Part shown: positions 47,540-58,380 of the stretch, in pieces
Layout: each line of letters starts with the position of its first letter
How positions within the stretch are numbered: the stretch's first letter is position 1
Assembly: GCA_001414345.1 (NCBI GenBank)
Contig: LLCB01000030.1
Location: 1 to 64,000 of the forward strand
Length of the DNA: 64,000 bases
Source of the DNA: Hymenoscyphus infarciens
Taxonomy: Eukaryota; Ascomycota; Leotiomycetes; Helotiales; Helotiaceae
Direction: 5' to 3'
Made by a program: the position numbers and the translations under genes
Notes under the pieces: generated by a model
Database searches by the model: none
Seen by the model: only the letters and a program-made list of their open reading frames with translations
Told to the model about the DNA's origin: nothing

Positions 47540-49774
47540 ATGAGCACTTACGATGTGAATACCGTGCGCGTAAGCGACGGCCTTGGACCAGAGGGACTCC
47601 TGTCTCTCCAGTCCATCTCCAACGCAACCTCGGCTCGCTCAAGCATGATTGTCGCAGCTCGTGGCTTGAATTGGCATTGGTACTATGCCTTCTACCTTCT
47701 CTTGATTTATCAGGTCGCTGCTATCCTTTGGAGGTTCTGGTGGAAAGCACCGGTACGTTCGAAACAATGCTGATAAAGTATCCAATGCTGACACCTGACT
47801 AGACTAATATTGCCATTGCTGCGTACCCTACGATCTTCGGAAGGTGGTTGACGGCTCTACATATGATTGTCGATTCGGAAACACTTCTTCATAATGCTTA
47901 TAACTCGGTACTCGCAGTCCCATCATTCCATCACAGTCGTTGACTGCTAACACGATGCTCAGTCCAATGGCAAACCCTTCGCGATCCCCATGATCGATCG
48001 CTGGATCATCTTTGTCACGGATCGCGAAGAGCTCAGACAGCTAGAATTAGAACCCGAGAGTTTACTATCAATGGAACATGCACTTCACCAGGTACGTGTG
48101 ACACTTGGCCGGTCCTCATCCACGTATTGTATGCTGAATGTACCATAGCTCGGCTCTACGACACCAATCTTGGGACACCTCGCTGTGACTCCTGAGAACA
48201 AAAAGACCAAGAGCGAGGCTTTCCGAGTCATGATTGGTGTTTTGAAGAATAAACTCCGCTCAAACGTTCCCGAAATGACCAATGCCTTTCAAGAACGGGT
48301 CAAAGATGCGATTGCTTTTGAATTCGAAAATGGTAAGCTCACAAAAGTCACTTCTCGGTCCATTTCATACCACGATAGAAACTAACCAATACACTTGTAA
48401 TAGGCACCTGTCAAAAGGAAAACGAAAAATGGCGAAAAGTTCGTCTCATGCCGGCTTTTTTACGTATATTCACTCATGTCAACCTTTTAGCATTCCTTGG
48501 CGAAGAGCAAGGTAATAAAATTAAACGTCGTTCTATGGGTTCACTGAGCTAAGCATTTTCACTCCATAGCCAACAAACCTGAGGTGTATAGACTTATTAT
48601 GGATTTCTATTGGAGCTGCGGTCGGGCTTTACCTCTCTTGAACCTGATGCCAGCATGGATCTTACCGTAAGGAAGTTTTCGAATGGAGCTATGACATGAA
48701 GCTAACAGAATTGTAGCTTCCTTTCTCCTATTATAATGGGATGGGGCATTGCTAGAGCTAGGGTATACAAGTTACTCCATTGGATGACAAACGAAACTAT
48801 CACAGGTGAAGATAAGAAGAAGAATCCAGTTCGTTGTCCTAACATTTCCCAAGTCAAGAAGCTTCAACTAATGAATACTACCAGGAAGCACGAGGACATC
48901 TAACCCAATGGGTCGCCGAAATGTCCAAACTCGATGATGTTGCTGAGACCGCAAAAGTCACCATTGGCCTTTTGTTCGCGAGTGCTTTCCAGGTTCCAAT
49001 GGTAATTAAATATTCAAACAGGGACTCATTAGTGTGAGATTAATTATTGAATAGGTTGCGCAATTCATGATCCACAGCGTCTGCAAACACACCGAGTACC
49101 ACTCAAAACTCCGCGAAGAAGCTCTCAAGTACAAAGATTCCTCATTTGGACGCCTAAACCAAGATATGCCACTCCTCGACTCCTTCATGCGAGAAACGGC
49201 ACGTCTAAGTCCCGGTATTATTCGTAAGTCCCCGACTCCCCCTTTTCCTATTACAAACTAATTTACATTCAAAAACAGTTTCTGCACCCCGCGCAGTCAT
49301 GTCTCCCTACACCTCCCCCCAAGGCTACAATGTCCCAACAGGAAACTGGCTCGCAATCCCCCAAGTATCCCTCATGCGTGACGAGAAAATCTGGCCCAGC
49401 GCTCTGGAATTCAATGGATTCCGTTTTGTGAATGAGGATGGAAGTTCGAAAGACAGGCTGACTCATCCAGCTTATGACTTCCCTTTTTGGGGCAGTTTGA
49501 GACATGCTTGGTTAGACCCCTTTTCCGCCTCTTGCACAAGTGGTTAGGCTTACTGACTTTTGGTTGTAGCCCTGCACGATTCTACGTTTCCGTTATTATG
49601 AAATTGATTCTTTCTCATTTCATCACTGATTATGAGTTCAAACTCGAGGATGAGACTAGGAAGCCTTTTATGACTTTTGGACATACGAGACTTCCTAGTC
49701 CATTTTTGTCGATTCTAATTCGAAAGCGCTCGGTTGAGGAGTGTGCTGGAACAGGCGACTTGGTTCGAGATTGA
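47540..49774 (+). CDS. Cytochrome P450 monooxygenase, 11 exons
   Basis: Exons: 47540-47752, 47803-47907, 47963-48091, 48149-48332, 48404-48511, 48570-48666, 48717-48828, 48885-49001, 49055-49223, 49279-49510, 49570-49774, giving 556 residues with consistent phases. An N-terminal membrane anchor (YYAFYLLLIYQVAAILW) would place it in the ER membrane. The K-helix ExxR is Glu402-Arg405 (FMRETARL). The heme loop reads FWGSLRHACPARF with Cys489; its codon TG|C is split by an intron. The I-helix lacks a standard AGxxT (LLFASAFQVPM), as in some ent-kaurene-oxidase-like and trichothecene-type fungal P450s. The donor after AATCCA (GTTCGT, 48,829) is the weakest junction. No PKS, NRPS or terpene gene is adjacent, so the substrate cannot be inferred. 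Confidence 0.9.
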
Positions 49775-51055
49775 GGGAAGTGGTATTCGGACTATTTAAA
49801 ATCGGTGTGAGTTCTGGTATGCTAGACAGAACGGGTGACGAGAGGAATTCTTGTAAGACTTTGTAGCTCGGCCGAGTTTCTAAGATTGCTTCGCTTGGGG
49901 GTTTTTGGAGGCTAATTTTGGTGACTGTTAGGCCTTGGTCTACGACTTCTTCAGGACTCCATTTCGGGGCGGTTTTTGGGGGATGATTTCTGGGGTGCGG
50001 AGTTAAGATGTTTCAGGCTGTGTGATGCTGGAAAAATAGTTTGCGACTCTCTGACAAAATGGTTTACTGGACAAAGAAGTTTTTCAAGATAGTTGAGGTA
50101 GAGAAACTTTTTCGAGGGAATTGGCATCATTTTCATTTTCACGAAATCTTTAGTGGTTTCATCCTTCTTTGCGTGAAATATCCATGGTAGTCACTGTTAA
50201 TCTAGAAGTTGGTATTACCAAGTAAGCTGATGTTTTCCAGTAACTCGACAGGCAGCGAGTATCTTGCCAGCGCGTTCTCTTTTGGTAGGCTCCCTACAAA
50301 TACCGTGATTTTTCTTTAGACTATCATTGGTGGAAAGATTGGGATGAGGGGTACGCAAGTAAAGAGGGTGGTTGAGAATGGTACCCTATTTTCATTACGC
50401 GCATATGCGTGGGTGAGTTTTACCCGTTTTCTTGATGGTGTGGTGGAAATGGAGAGGTTGGGGATTGGTGGGTGGGCAAGTGAGTGCAGGGTTTGTAAGC
50501 CAGGGGGCGGACTCACTCGCAGCTTCTTTTTATGGGATTTTATTGGAGGGCACTGAGTAACTCGATAGTGAGTGGGTAAGCCAGTGGTAACACGCCAGGC
50601 ACTTGCACAATTCCCCTTAGCGAGCTCATACGAACCACTTTCAAAACCACAAGTCAACGTATCAATATCTCCCGATTTCCAGAGACTTTGGGTATGTTTG
50701 ACTTCGAAGCAATGATTCTTCTGAAAGATGGCATGCCTTGTCTTTGTTCCAAAGTTTGGAGTATATAGACTTCGCTACCCGGACTTTTCTCGGAAACAAG
50801 TAGAAGCTTCTCGTTAAGTTTTATTCCTTTCTGCCTCTGTTGCAGGCTTCAAGACAATTTTTCATACCTTTATTCTATCGGCGTTGTTCGATGCTTGTCT
50901 CTCCCATCAAAGTGGAGACGGCATTTTTTGAAACCTTCGTAGCTTTGTGGCAGAACTCCCCGAATCAATAAATAAGAACACAACTTCTCCATTCTCGAAA
51001 TGCCCGATCTTTCATCACCAAATATCGGCCAAATCGGCGAAAGTCCCTCATATTC
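49775..51055. other. Intergenic region, 1.3 kb
   Basis: 3' flank of the P450 and 5' flank of the next gene. No gene seen, apart from an upstream ATG at 51,000 described with the next gene. Confidence 0.5.
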
Positions 51056-51892
51056 ATGTCATTTATCGACGCCCAAACCCTCGAGATCTCATTCAAACTC
51101 ATGGACTTTATTAACGGACCGTCGCAACCCACAGACATGGACATAATACTCGCAAAGATGTCCGTCGTCGAACTCCAAACCTACCAAAAGAATTGCCAAA
51201 GCCTTCTAGGGCTAGCTCTCCCTCCCTCCAAAAAAAAACTATTGAACAACGTCCTCGAAAAGTCTCAACAGATGGAAAGAGCACTCCGGGAGCAAAAGGA
51301 AGCTAGTGCTGTCCCACTTCCCGAAGAAGACCCCAATGAGAAAACTCTAGCAAGCGCTGTTCCACCCCCAGAAGACGACTTTCATGAACTTGAAGCGAAG
51401 ACACCCCCACCTTCTCCCTCCCAATCTAGGATCTCTTCGCTAGAGATCATGGAGAGACTTGCAAAGGCGTTGACGGTACTCAGCGAACTTCCGGAACAGC
51501 ACTATCGTTTTGTGGAAAGACCCTCAGCACCCCCAAAAATGTTGAACCCGAAGCAAACTGAAGAGACGGAGAACAAGTTCAAGGCTGGCAATGACGATAT
51601 CAATTCTCAAGTCAGCTCGCCAACCAAAGTCGCAGAGGAGGATTTCGATAACGTGGGAAAGGATGCTGGACATGGGGAGGTGACCTTTTCTATTGTGTAT
51701 ATGGGCTACTTCGGTGTGTTAATGGGTATCTTGGCTGTTTTGGGGGCGTTTTTACAAGAGCGTGGTTCGTTGGATTGGCGCTTTGGCATCCCAGCTTTCA
51801 CGATTGCCTTAACTGGGGTCTTGAAGCTTTTCTTCTCAGCTTTCACAGGTGGGGCTTTTGGATTGGGAGACGAAAGGCTTTTTGGACACTGA
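51056..51892 (+). CDS. Hypothetical protein with two C-terminal membrane helices
   Basis: A single exon of 278 residues. The N-terminal 200 residues are hydrophilic, with helical and Pro/Glu-rich segments that include two similar 'ASAVPLPEEDPNE / ASAVPPPEDDFHE' repeats. Two hydrophobic helices follow (VYMGYFGVLMGILAVLGAFL and FGIPAFTIALTGVLKLFFSAF), ending with a Gly-rich tail. The family was not recognised. A 48-codon upstream frame (51,000-51,146) starts before and overlaps this start codon in another frame, which could reduce translation. Start chosen as the first ATG of the long frame. Confidence 0.6.
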   Translation: MSFIDAQTLEISFKLMDFINGPSQPTDMDIILAKMSVVELQTYQKNCQSLLGLALPPSKKKLLNNVLEKSQQMERALREQKEASAVPLPEEDPNEKTLASAVPPPEDDFHELEAKTPPPSPSQSRISSLEIMERLAKALTVLSELPEQHYRFVERPSAPPKMLNPKQTEETENKFKAGNDDINSQVSSPTKVAEEDFDNVGKDAGHGEVTFSIVYMGYFGVLMGILAVLGAFLQERGSLDWRFGIPAFTIALTGVLKLFFSAFTGGAFGLGDERLFGH

Positions 51893-52145
51893 ACGTGTGA
51901 GATGATGTTGGGGTTTAGATGCATTCTTCTTCGGGTGTTTTTCGAAGTTTGTTTTCATTCAACAGGGCCAAGGAAAATATAGTTTGGCTTCGAGGGCAAT
52001 TAGACTCATACAGCACAGGAATACTTTCAGTAGGATTTGTTACTAAAAAGCACTTTTGATTGTACGTGTAGCTCTTATGCCATGCCGATAGACTTTCCCT
52101 GACCCTGGGAAATCAATACAAATTTGTTGCGATGCATCTCTTCCC

Positions 52146-53267
52146 CTAAATGTCGACAGCCCAAATCTGACCACTATGAGTAACATTTGTTGCACTGTCG
52201 GTCGCTCCTACTGTACATATATAAAGCACCTTGCCATCTTGTGACAATGTTGCCGAGGTAGGTTCGAATATATCTTGAAAGTCCCCTTCACTACCTCTGC
52301 CAACCCAAAAGGTTTGTTTACCCGAAGGGGTAATTTTGATGACCGAGTAGGGGTGCAGCGTCACGTACGCATTCCCATCATTGTCCATCGCGAAATCATC
52401 ATATGCATTTTCAATACTAGCTGGGGGAGACGGAAGAGTCGCAAGAATTTCGATATCACTAGTCGTTGGAAGACCGGTGTCAAGTCCAACTTTGATGCGT
52501 CCGAATGTTCCTTTCCCTGAATTTGTAAAGTAGAAAAACCCGTCATGGAATTTGATACCATTGATTCCAAATGGGTGTGAGTTATTAGATGGAGGAGAGA
52601 GAGCATCGTCCCTGATAACAACAGCTACTTCAAGTAAGTCCCAGTCGAATCGAAGAATCCGTCCATTAGAGTCGGCGCTAAAAGTGAAAGATTTTCCCGG
52701 AATTGAGGTCATCCCGTTGAGGAGTGCGTTGGTAGGAATCTGATCTTGAACGATGCAGTTGGTTGATTTTGTGGTGCATGAGACTTTGTACGCAGACATA
52801 GAATTGGGAACGAAGCCGAAGCCACTTGAAGCTAGTTGACCGCCGTTCACAGCGAAATCTAGAAAACAGAGTTAATTTTTGACAACAACCCATGAGATGG
52901 GATAGGTTGGAAAGATAAGATCTTAAGAATACAAGAGAAACATACTGCTAGTCGTCGAACAATTACTCTCATCGTCCGCATAAATATTAGCAATGCCCCC
53001 CAGAGCGGTACTACCATTCAAAGAATTTGAAACAGGATGCGCAGTGGAGCCCTTCAGATCAACTTCGAAGAGGTTACTAGAGTTGAGAGTACTGAGAAAT
53101 AAGTTTCCAGAAAGGCCTGTATGGATGTTTTCAAGGGGGGTACCCTTCGGCATTTCAAGAACGAGTCTAGGTGTAGGAACATCGCGAGAAGTTGCGGTAC
53201 TAAAGCAAGTAGTTGATTGCAGAAGTATAAGCAGCAAAAGGCAGTGGATGAATGTAAATAATGACAT
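52146..53267 (-). CDS. Secreted SMP-30/gluconolactonase-like beta-propeller protein
   Basis: Two exons, 53267-52946 and 52858-52146, give 344 residues (87-base intron, A|AT gives Asn). The ATG at 53,267 starts a good signal peptide (MSLFTFIHCLLLLILLQ..CFS); frames upstream of it are not needed. Propeller-type motifs: GNLFLSTLNSSNLFEVDL, ADSNGRILRFDWD, HPFGINGIKFHDGFFYFTNS, AMDNDGNAYVTLHPYSVIKI and SATLSQDGKVLYICT. Family knowledge: six-bladed propellers, often metal-dependent lactonases. The substrate here is unknown. Several N-glycosylation sequons (NSS, NGS, NCS, NVT) agree with secretion. Confidence 0.8.
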
Positions 53268-53948
53268 TTTCTCGAGCAGCTGAATGAGTGAAGGGGGCTG
53301 TTGGCTGAAAAGAAAGATGGATTGACAACAGGGCGCATACGGAAGGTTATAAAGGTTGTACCGATGTTCTTTGAAGAAAGCCATAAGTACGTTTCTATTG
53401 GCTTACTCATCATCGAATACGTGTTGTTCGTACTTTCCCAGCAGAACCCCGTGCAAGTATGATGGTGACCTGCTCGGCGTGCAAAAGCTTAAATACTAGT
53501 AAGCAAGTTCTAACTTAAGCTTGACCCTGAACTTTGACTATCCTCTTTTGCTCTGGCTCAGCAGTACCCCTTGCGTCTACGTAGCATCATGGTGATATAA
53601 AATTAGAAATCTACGCCTATACCTAAGTTACGTACAAGAACAGTATACTGTTATTTCAAAACAAAAAATTTCATCTCAAAAAATTTCATCTCGTACTTTG
53701 ACATCTCCTTCAAGTTTCCCACCTAGCACTTTACGCTTCGGAAATTATCGCCATCTCGGGACCGAACGGCGGGGCATTTTCAGATGCTAACTAGGATTGA
53801 GATAAGAAAGGAAAACAACTTCTTAAATCCGCGTAAGCGAGGTGGTATCGCAAGCGTCTGCTATAATGGAGACCAAGGACGACTTCGGCCCCTCAAAGAT
53901 AAGTTATGGGATGATAGATGTATGAGAATTTTTATTTTGCAAACTAGT
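53268..53948. other. Intergenic region
   Basis: Upstream of the SMP-30-like gene. AT-rich but not RIP-like. A near-duplicated 'aaaaaatttcatctc' occurs near 53,665-53,695. No gene. Confidence 0.45.
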
Positions 53949-54535
53949 CTAAACCTCTTCACACCGACTTTGAATCTGTCTCCAAATTACATGTAAGCTG
54001 GCTAGAGTTTTTATTTCCTCTGACCTTTCCAGCAGCTCCTCTGCATTCCAATTTGCCCCTACAAATTTACCCTTCAAAAATCTCGCTTCTGACGAAGCAA
54101 GCCACATGCAAAAATGAATGTCCGTCTCAGCCAATACTTTGTTAGTAATTTGAAATCAATTTACGAAGCAAAAGTTTACATACGTTCATCTGGAAAGTCC
54201 CTATCCCCAGCATCCGTTGCCACAATTCCAGGTTGCACATTGAAAACGTATTAGTCAGAATTCTCGGCAGCAAAATAATCCATCATCTTGAGATTTGCAG
54301 ACTTGGAAGCAGCATAGGCGCTCAATCCAAGAGCGGGAAATTAAGGAAGGTGTACCATGCTCGAGCTTATGTTGATGAAGATCGGTGATTTAGGGGCTGC
54401 ATATGACTCAAATGTTTGTACTGCATGCAATAACTTTCAGCTCGAACGTCCGGAGAAGGTCTTTGGCAGTGTATTCTGCGACTGGTGCCATTGCCGGAAT
54501 GGTACCTGCATCGAGGATGAAGATGTCGCTAAGCT
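53949..54535 (-). pseudogene. Truncated short-chain dehydrogenase (SDR) remnant
   Basis: On the minus strand, directly after the stop of the HAD gene, the frame reads DIFILDAGTIPAMAPVAEY, an SDR 'NAG'-like region with D for N. A changed frame then gives KSPIFINISSSMVHLP, the active site SAYAASKSA (YxxxK, 54,302-54,316) and NVQPGIVATDAG. After an intron comes the C-terminal FLKGKFVGANWNAEELLERSEEIK. TAA interrupts the frame after HLP and after AENSD, and there is at least one frameshift. The N-terminal Rossmann nucleotide-binding segment is missing. All visible stops could come from CAA to TAA. Non-functional. Confidence 0.75.
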
Positions 54536-54536
54536 T

Positions 54537-55499
54537 CTAAATGATCTCAATCCCATACTTCTTCCAATCGAAATTCTCCAAAGACTCCAACTGCTCACCC
54601 CATCCATCCCCAACCTCCCCAATTTGATGCAAATCCCCCTCACCAGCACCCGTTGCCCCAGCCAAAACCTCACCTTCTCTCCCAACATATTCCCCCGCCA
54701 ATCCTGGATGCGGAACCCAAACAACTCTCATCCCAGCCCTCCTCCCTGCCTCAACACCCGGAACACTATCCTCAAAAACCAAACACTCCTCAGGTTTAAC
54801 CTTCGGCTCCCCCTCTTCAAGACTCTGGTTAATAGTGTCCAAAGCAAGCAAATAAATTTCCGGTGCAGGTTTACCTCTCCCCTTTGGAATTCTTGGATCA
54901 TCACCTAGGACCCGACGATGGGGAGGGAAAACGGAGAATAGTTCTTCGAGATGGGAGGTTTTCCATTTGAATTTTACTTCCAGGGAGGAGGTTGTTAGGG
55001 CTGTGTGGACTTTTCCTGTCTTAGGGGGGGAAGTGGGGAGAGGGACGGTGGCGGAGGAGAGGTCTGAGAGGAGTTTTTCTACGCCTAGGAGGGGTTGGAC
55101 TGTGGGGAAGTGCTCTTTATGGAGAACTGATTGTTGGGATTGGTATTCTTCGATGGTTATTGGGAGCTGTGCCCACTGTTGGGGAGTTAGTCTTTGATTC
55201 TTCCGTGGGTTCAATATCTCAGCATCTCATAGTACTGTCTCGTTCATACCTCGTGCATGATATTGACAGCTGAGGTTCCTGGTCGCCCTTGTAATTGTGC
55301 TTTGATAGACCACGGAATTGGAGGTCTCCCGTATTTTGCAAGAATCATATTGTCGCAAATTGTGTACTTGTCTTCAGAATCAATTATCAACCCATCCATA
55401 TCAAGCAAGCAGGCCCGAACTGGCGGGAAACTAGAATTGTTGTTAGCATCAATTGCAATTCAAGGAGATCTTGAATCACTCTGTTCTTGGAGAAACCAT
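54537..55499 (-). CDS. HAD-family phosphatase (GS1/pseudouridine-5'-phosphatase-like)
   Basis: Three exons, 55499-55480 (20 bases), 55430-55250 and 55175-54537, give 279 residues. Introns have TGCTAAC and GACTAAC branch sites. HAD motif I is DMDGLIIDSED near residue 16 with both catalytic Asp. Motif II is in TALTTSS, the motif III Lys in GRGKPAPEIYLLAL, and motif IV is ECLVFEDSVPGVEAGRRAGM. The family hydrolyses small phosphate monoesters such as pseudouridine-5'-phosphate, glycerol-3-phosphate or 2-deoxyglucose-6-phosphate; the exact substrate is not readable. Its stop abuts an SDR remnant, so the last residues may have changed by rearrangement. Divergent from the TTC1-like gene. Confidence 0.9.
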
Positions 55500-55691
55500 C
55501 ATATATATAATTCTTTCTGAGAGTATAATTGATGCGTGATGTACAATGTATCCCGAGCTCTGACGCGGGGTTTGATTTGGTGGGGGTTCTTGGGATGAGG
55601 TGGAGCAATTCAGGGGTGAGCTCACGGAGCCTTTCCGCGTCATCAAGATTCCAGATTTTGGCCAGCACATTTCACCCATCAACACCACAAC
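55500..55691. promoter_or_regulatory. Bidirectional promoter region, HAD phosphatase / TTC1-like
   Basis: 192 bases separate the two divergent start codons. A TATATATA run lies at 55,500-55,508, just upstream of the HAD start, too close to act as a standard TATA box. No other element was assigned. Confidence 0.45.
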
Positions 55692-56715
55692 ATGGCGTCT
55701 CGTAGTGAAAGGTTTGCACGTAAGCCCGAAGAAAAGAAAGATGAAGTCAAACCAGCCGAGGTCGAGGAAGAAGTAGTACGATTTTCTGCAGAGGAAGAAG
55801 CTGTATGTAAGCTACTCCCCAACACAAAACCCAGGCATATTAGAACAAACTACTAATAATAATTCATCTAGTCACTCCTCAAGGAATCAAATGCCCAGAA
55901 AACATCTGCGAATGCTTTGTTTGCGAAATCCTCCTTTCAAGAAGCCATATCTACCTACGATGAAGCCCTTTCCACCTGTCCGAATTATCTCGACTACGAA
56001 GTAGCGGTGCTGAAGAGCAATATCGCGGCATGTCATTTGAAGCTTGAGGATTGGAAGGAGGCCGTCAAGTCTTCGACTGCTGCACTGGACTGCTTGGATA
56101 GACTGCAAGGTAGGAACGAGGATGGAACGAAACAGGACGAAGGAAAGGAGGCCATAAAGGCCGAGGAAGAGGAAGCCGATGAGGAAATTGTCAGCGAGGG
56201 TGCCACGAAAACTGCGCCGATGGTCGTGGAGCCAACACTCGAGAAAGCAAAACGAGAAGCTGATATTGAGAGGATCCGGGCGAAGGCGTTGATGAGGAGA
56301 GCTAAGGCGAGAAGTGAACAAGGCGGGTGGTCGGTTTTGCAGGGTGCTGAAGAAGGTATGTCTGTAAACCCATTTTCAAAATGTTTCATTCTTCTAATAT
56401 TGCTCTGAAGATTACAAAGCTCTCTCCCAGATGCCGAATATTTCATTGGGGGATAGGAAGATTATACAGCAACAACTGAGAGCACTCCCACCTAGGACAA
56501 AAGCAGCCCAAGAAAAGGAGACGGGAGAAATGATGGATAAATTGAAGCAGGTAAGTTTTATTACACCAGCTTAATAATTAAAAATCTAACCTTTTTCTCA
56601 ACAGCTTGGTAATGGAATCCTGAAACCCTTTGGTTTGTCGACAAATAACTTCCAGATGGTCAAGGATGAAAAATCCGGTGGATATAGTATGAATTTCAAC
56701 CAAGGAGCTACATAG
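55692..56715 (+). CDS. TTC1-like tetratricopeptide repeat protein
   Basis: Exons 55692-55802, 55872-56355, 56411-56550 and 56605-56715 give 281 residues; phases agree. After a charged N-terminus, TPR helices include [40 protein letters not shown] and [16 protein letters not shown] Glu/Lys-rich insertion separates the second and third TPR. The C-terminus [21 protein letters not shown] followed by SGGYSMNF matches the conserved TTC1 end. Family role: a TPR cochaperone that binds Hsp70/Hsp90 or G-proteins. Cytosolic. Confidence 0.9.
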
Positions 56716-56866
56716 CCAGACTCATTGAAGTGGCAACCCCAAATTAATGGTACTCGCCACAAACTTGTGCTTCAGAACAAACCCGGCAGGTCGATCCTCG
56801 GATCTTGAGTTCGTCCTTTTCCACTTCTCTGATCAGGCTGGATCTTTCCTATCAGCGCACTGTTTC

Positions 56867-57581
56867 TTACACGTGACCATACCCCTCATTCGAATCAACT
56901 ATTGGAATCTCGCTCGAAGTCTCTAGCAAAGTATAAAATGAACCTATCAACTCCATCAACTCCAGCACAAGTTCCTCTCTTCCCCTCTCTTCCATTGCAA
57001 TCAAAGTACCCATCTTCTCCGAATTTCGCTCCATCTTCGGATTGCCCCTCCCCAACCCTGTGCTAAAAACCCGTCGTCCATGTACCACAAACCCACCAAT
57101 CGTCTTCTGCCAGCATCCCACGATCTCTTCTCCTCCCCTCTCAGCCTCCCACAGCACACATGAACTTAAACAGCACCCGTTTCTGCCCAACCTAAACAGC
57201 CACCACTGCACACCAAATGTAAGACTCGCCCTGTCGATCCATAGTTCCTCTCTTTCTGCATAAGTCCCCCACGACTCGTCCGGAATTTCTATCCTGAACA
57301 ATTAAATAATAACCGTCCTAAGCGATTGAAGGTACAAAGGCAGGTTGCTCTCGTCATCCAAATAAGCTCAAGTAGCTTAGAACATTGGTGGGGTTTGCAG
57401 CGGGTAAACAAGCGGGAATGTATGAGTATATTTCCGAGAGCTTTTGTACCCTTGAGGCTCCAATTAAGGATGCACATTCGTCTGTTTTGAGGCTTTCGAG
57501 GAGATTCTTAAATGGCCGTCCCCGCAAGGGTACTTGATTAAGGTATATTGTTGCACATGTGTGACGGATGGGGACCCCCAC
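56867..57581 (-). pseudogene. Disrupted hypothetical gene
   Basis: The minus-strand frame at 57,581-57,354 reads protein-like (RPFKNLLESLKTDECASLIG, then YSYIPACLP). It continues one frame over as DDESNLPLYLQSLRTVII, meets TAA near 57,303, and continues in that second frame as a 140-codon stretch (RIEIPDESWGTYAERE...) to a stop at 56,867. One frameshift and one stop separate coherent pieces. No ATG is clear at the 5' end, and no intron with proper borders resolves both breaks. The family was not recognised. Assembly error is an alternative. Confidence 0.4.
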
Positions 57582-57785
57582 GAATGGGCTGGGCGGATGG
57601 GTGGATGGAGGGGTTGATTTTTGAGGTGGATATAGGTAGCATTGATTCTAGTTCTCTTCTCGTTCTTGGATTTCGCCCGAATTAAGTTCTACTGGAGTTG
57701 TTTGATATCAAGTCCTTCGTTTTTATGTTTTGAAAAGGCGGTTGTTTGGATTTTCCGAAGCATTCAATTTCTCAAAACCTCAACA

Positions 57786-58229
57786 ATGGGCCACACTCAA
57801 AAACCTCTCATCCTCTCCCCAACCTCAACACTCCCAACAACCCTTTACACATCAACAACTCTCGTCCCCCGAGTCCTCAGCACAACAACTCTCTTTCTTC
57901 TCCTCCAAACATACTATACAATCAACATCCTAGCCCTCCAATCATACTACGCTTGCACAATTTTGGCTTGCCAATCTTATTACGCATCCTGTTATACTAC
58001 TGCTCTTCTTTTGAAGCAAGGATTCGTGTTAGGGAAGTATGGATATTGGGCCTGCAAAGAGGGGATCAAGAGGGCATGGAAGAGAAGTGAGGGGTTGAGA
58101 AGAAAATTATGGTTTGAGCTTTTGGTTTTTGTACTGGGGAATGGGAATGGGATTTTGTTGATCGTATTTTGGCCGGGGTGGATTCTTGTAGGTGGGCTAG
58201 TGGTTGGTGGGAGGGTTATTTGTGGATGA
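57786..58229 (+). CDS. Small membrane protein, hypothetical
   Basis: A single exon of 147 residues from the ATG at 57,786; the open frame extends upstream but without a better start. It has a Ser/Thr-rich N-terminus, a long hydrophobic region with Tyr-Tyr repeats (LQTYYTIN, LQSYYACT, CQSYYASC), then a basic segment (KEGIKRAWKRSEGLRRK) and a C-terminal hydrophobic pair (ELLVFVLG, GILLIVFWPGWILVGG). Family unknown. The repeat 'xQ(S/T)YYxxxI' is unusual. Confidence 0.55.
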   Translation: MGHTQKPLILSPTSTLPTTLYTSTTLVPRVLSTTTLFLLLQTYYTINILALQSYYACTILACQSYYASCYTTALLLKQGFVLGKYGYWACKEGIKRAWKRSEGLRRKLWFELLVFVLGNGNGILLIVFWPGWILVGGLVVGGRVICG

Positions 58230-58380
58230 GGGTTTCCTATGGAAAAAGGTATGATATGTACGAATTCTTCTGAGTGTTCTTTCTTCTTTTTTTTTTTTTG
58301 ATGGTTAATTTATTTCTAGATTTCTCATCTCGTACCTAATATACAAAGGCGATAGATTGGAGTATCAAAAGTACGTTCTC

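Noticed and set aside
47540..49774. A biosynthetic gene cluster around the P450
   Set aside because: No synthase, transferase or transporter lies next to it; neighbours are a hypothetical membrane protein, a FAR-17a-like protein and an SMP-30-like protein.
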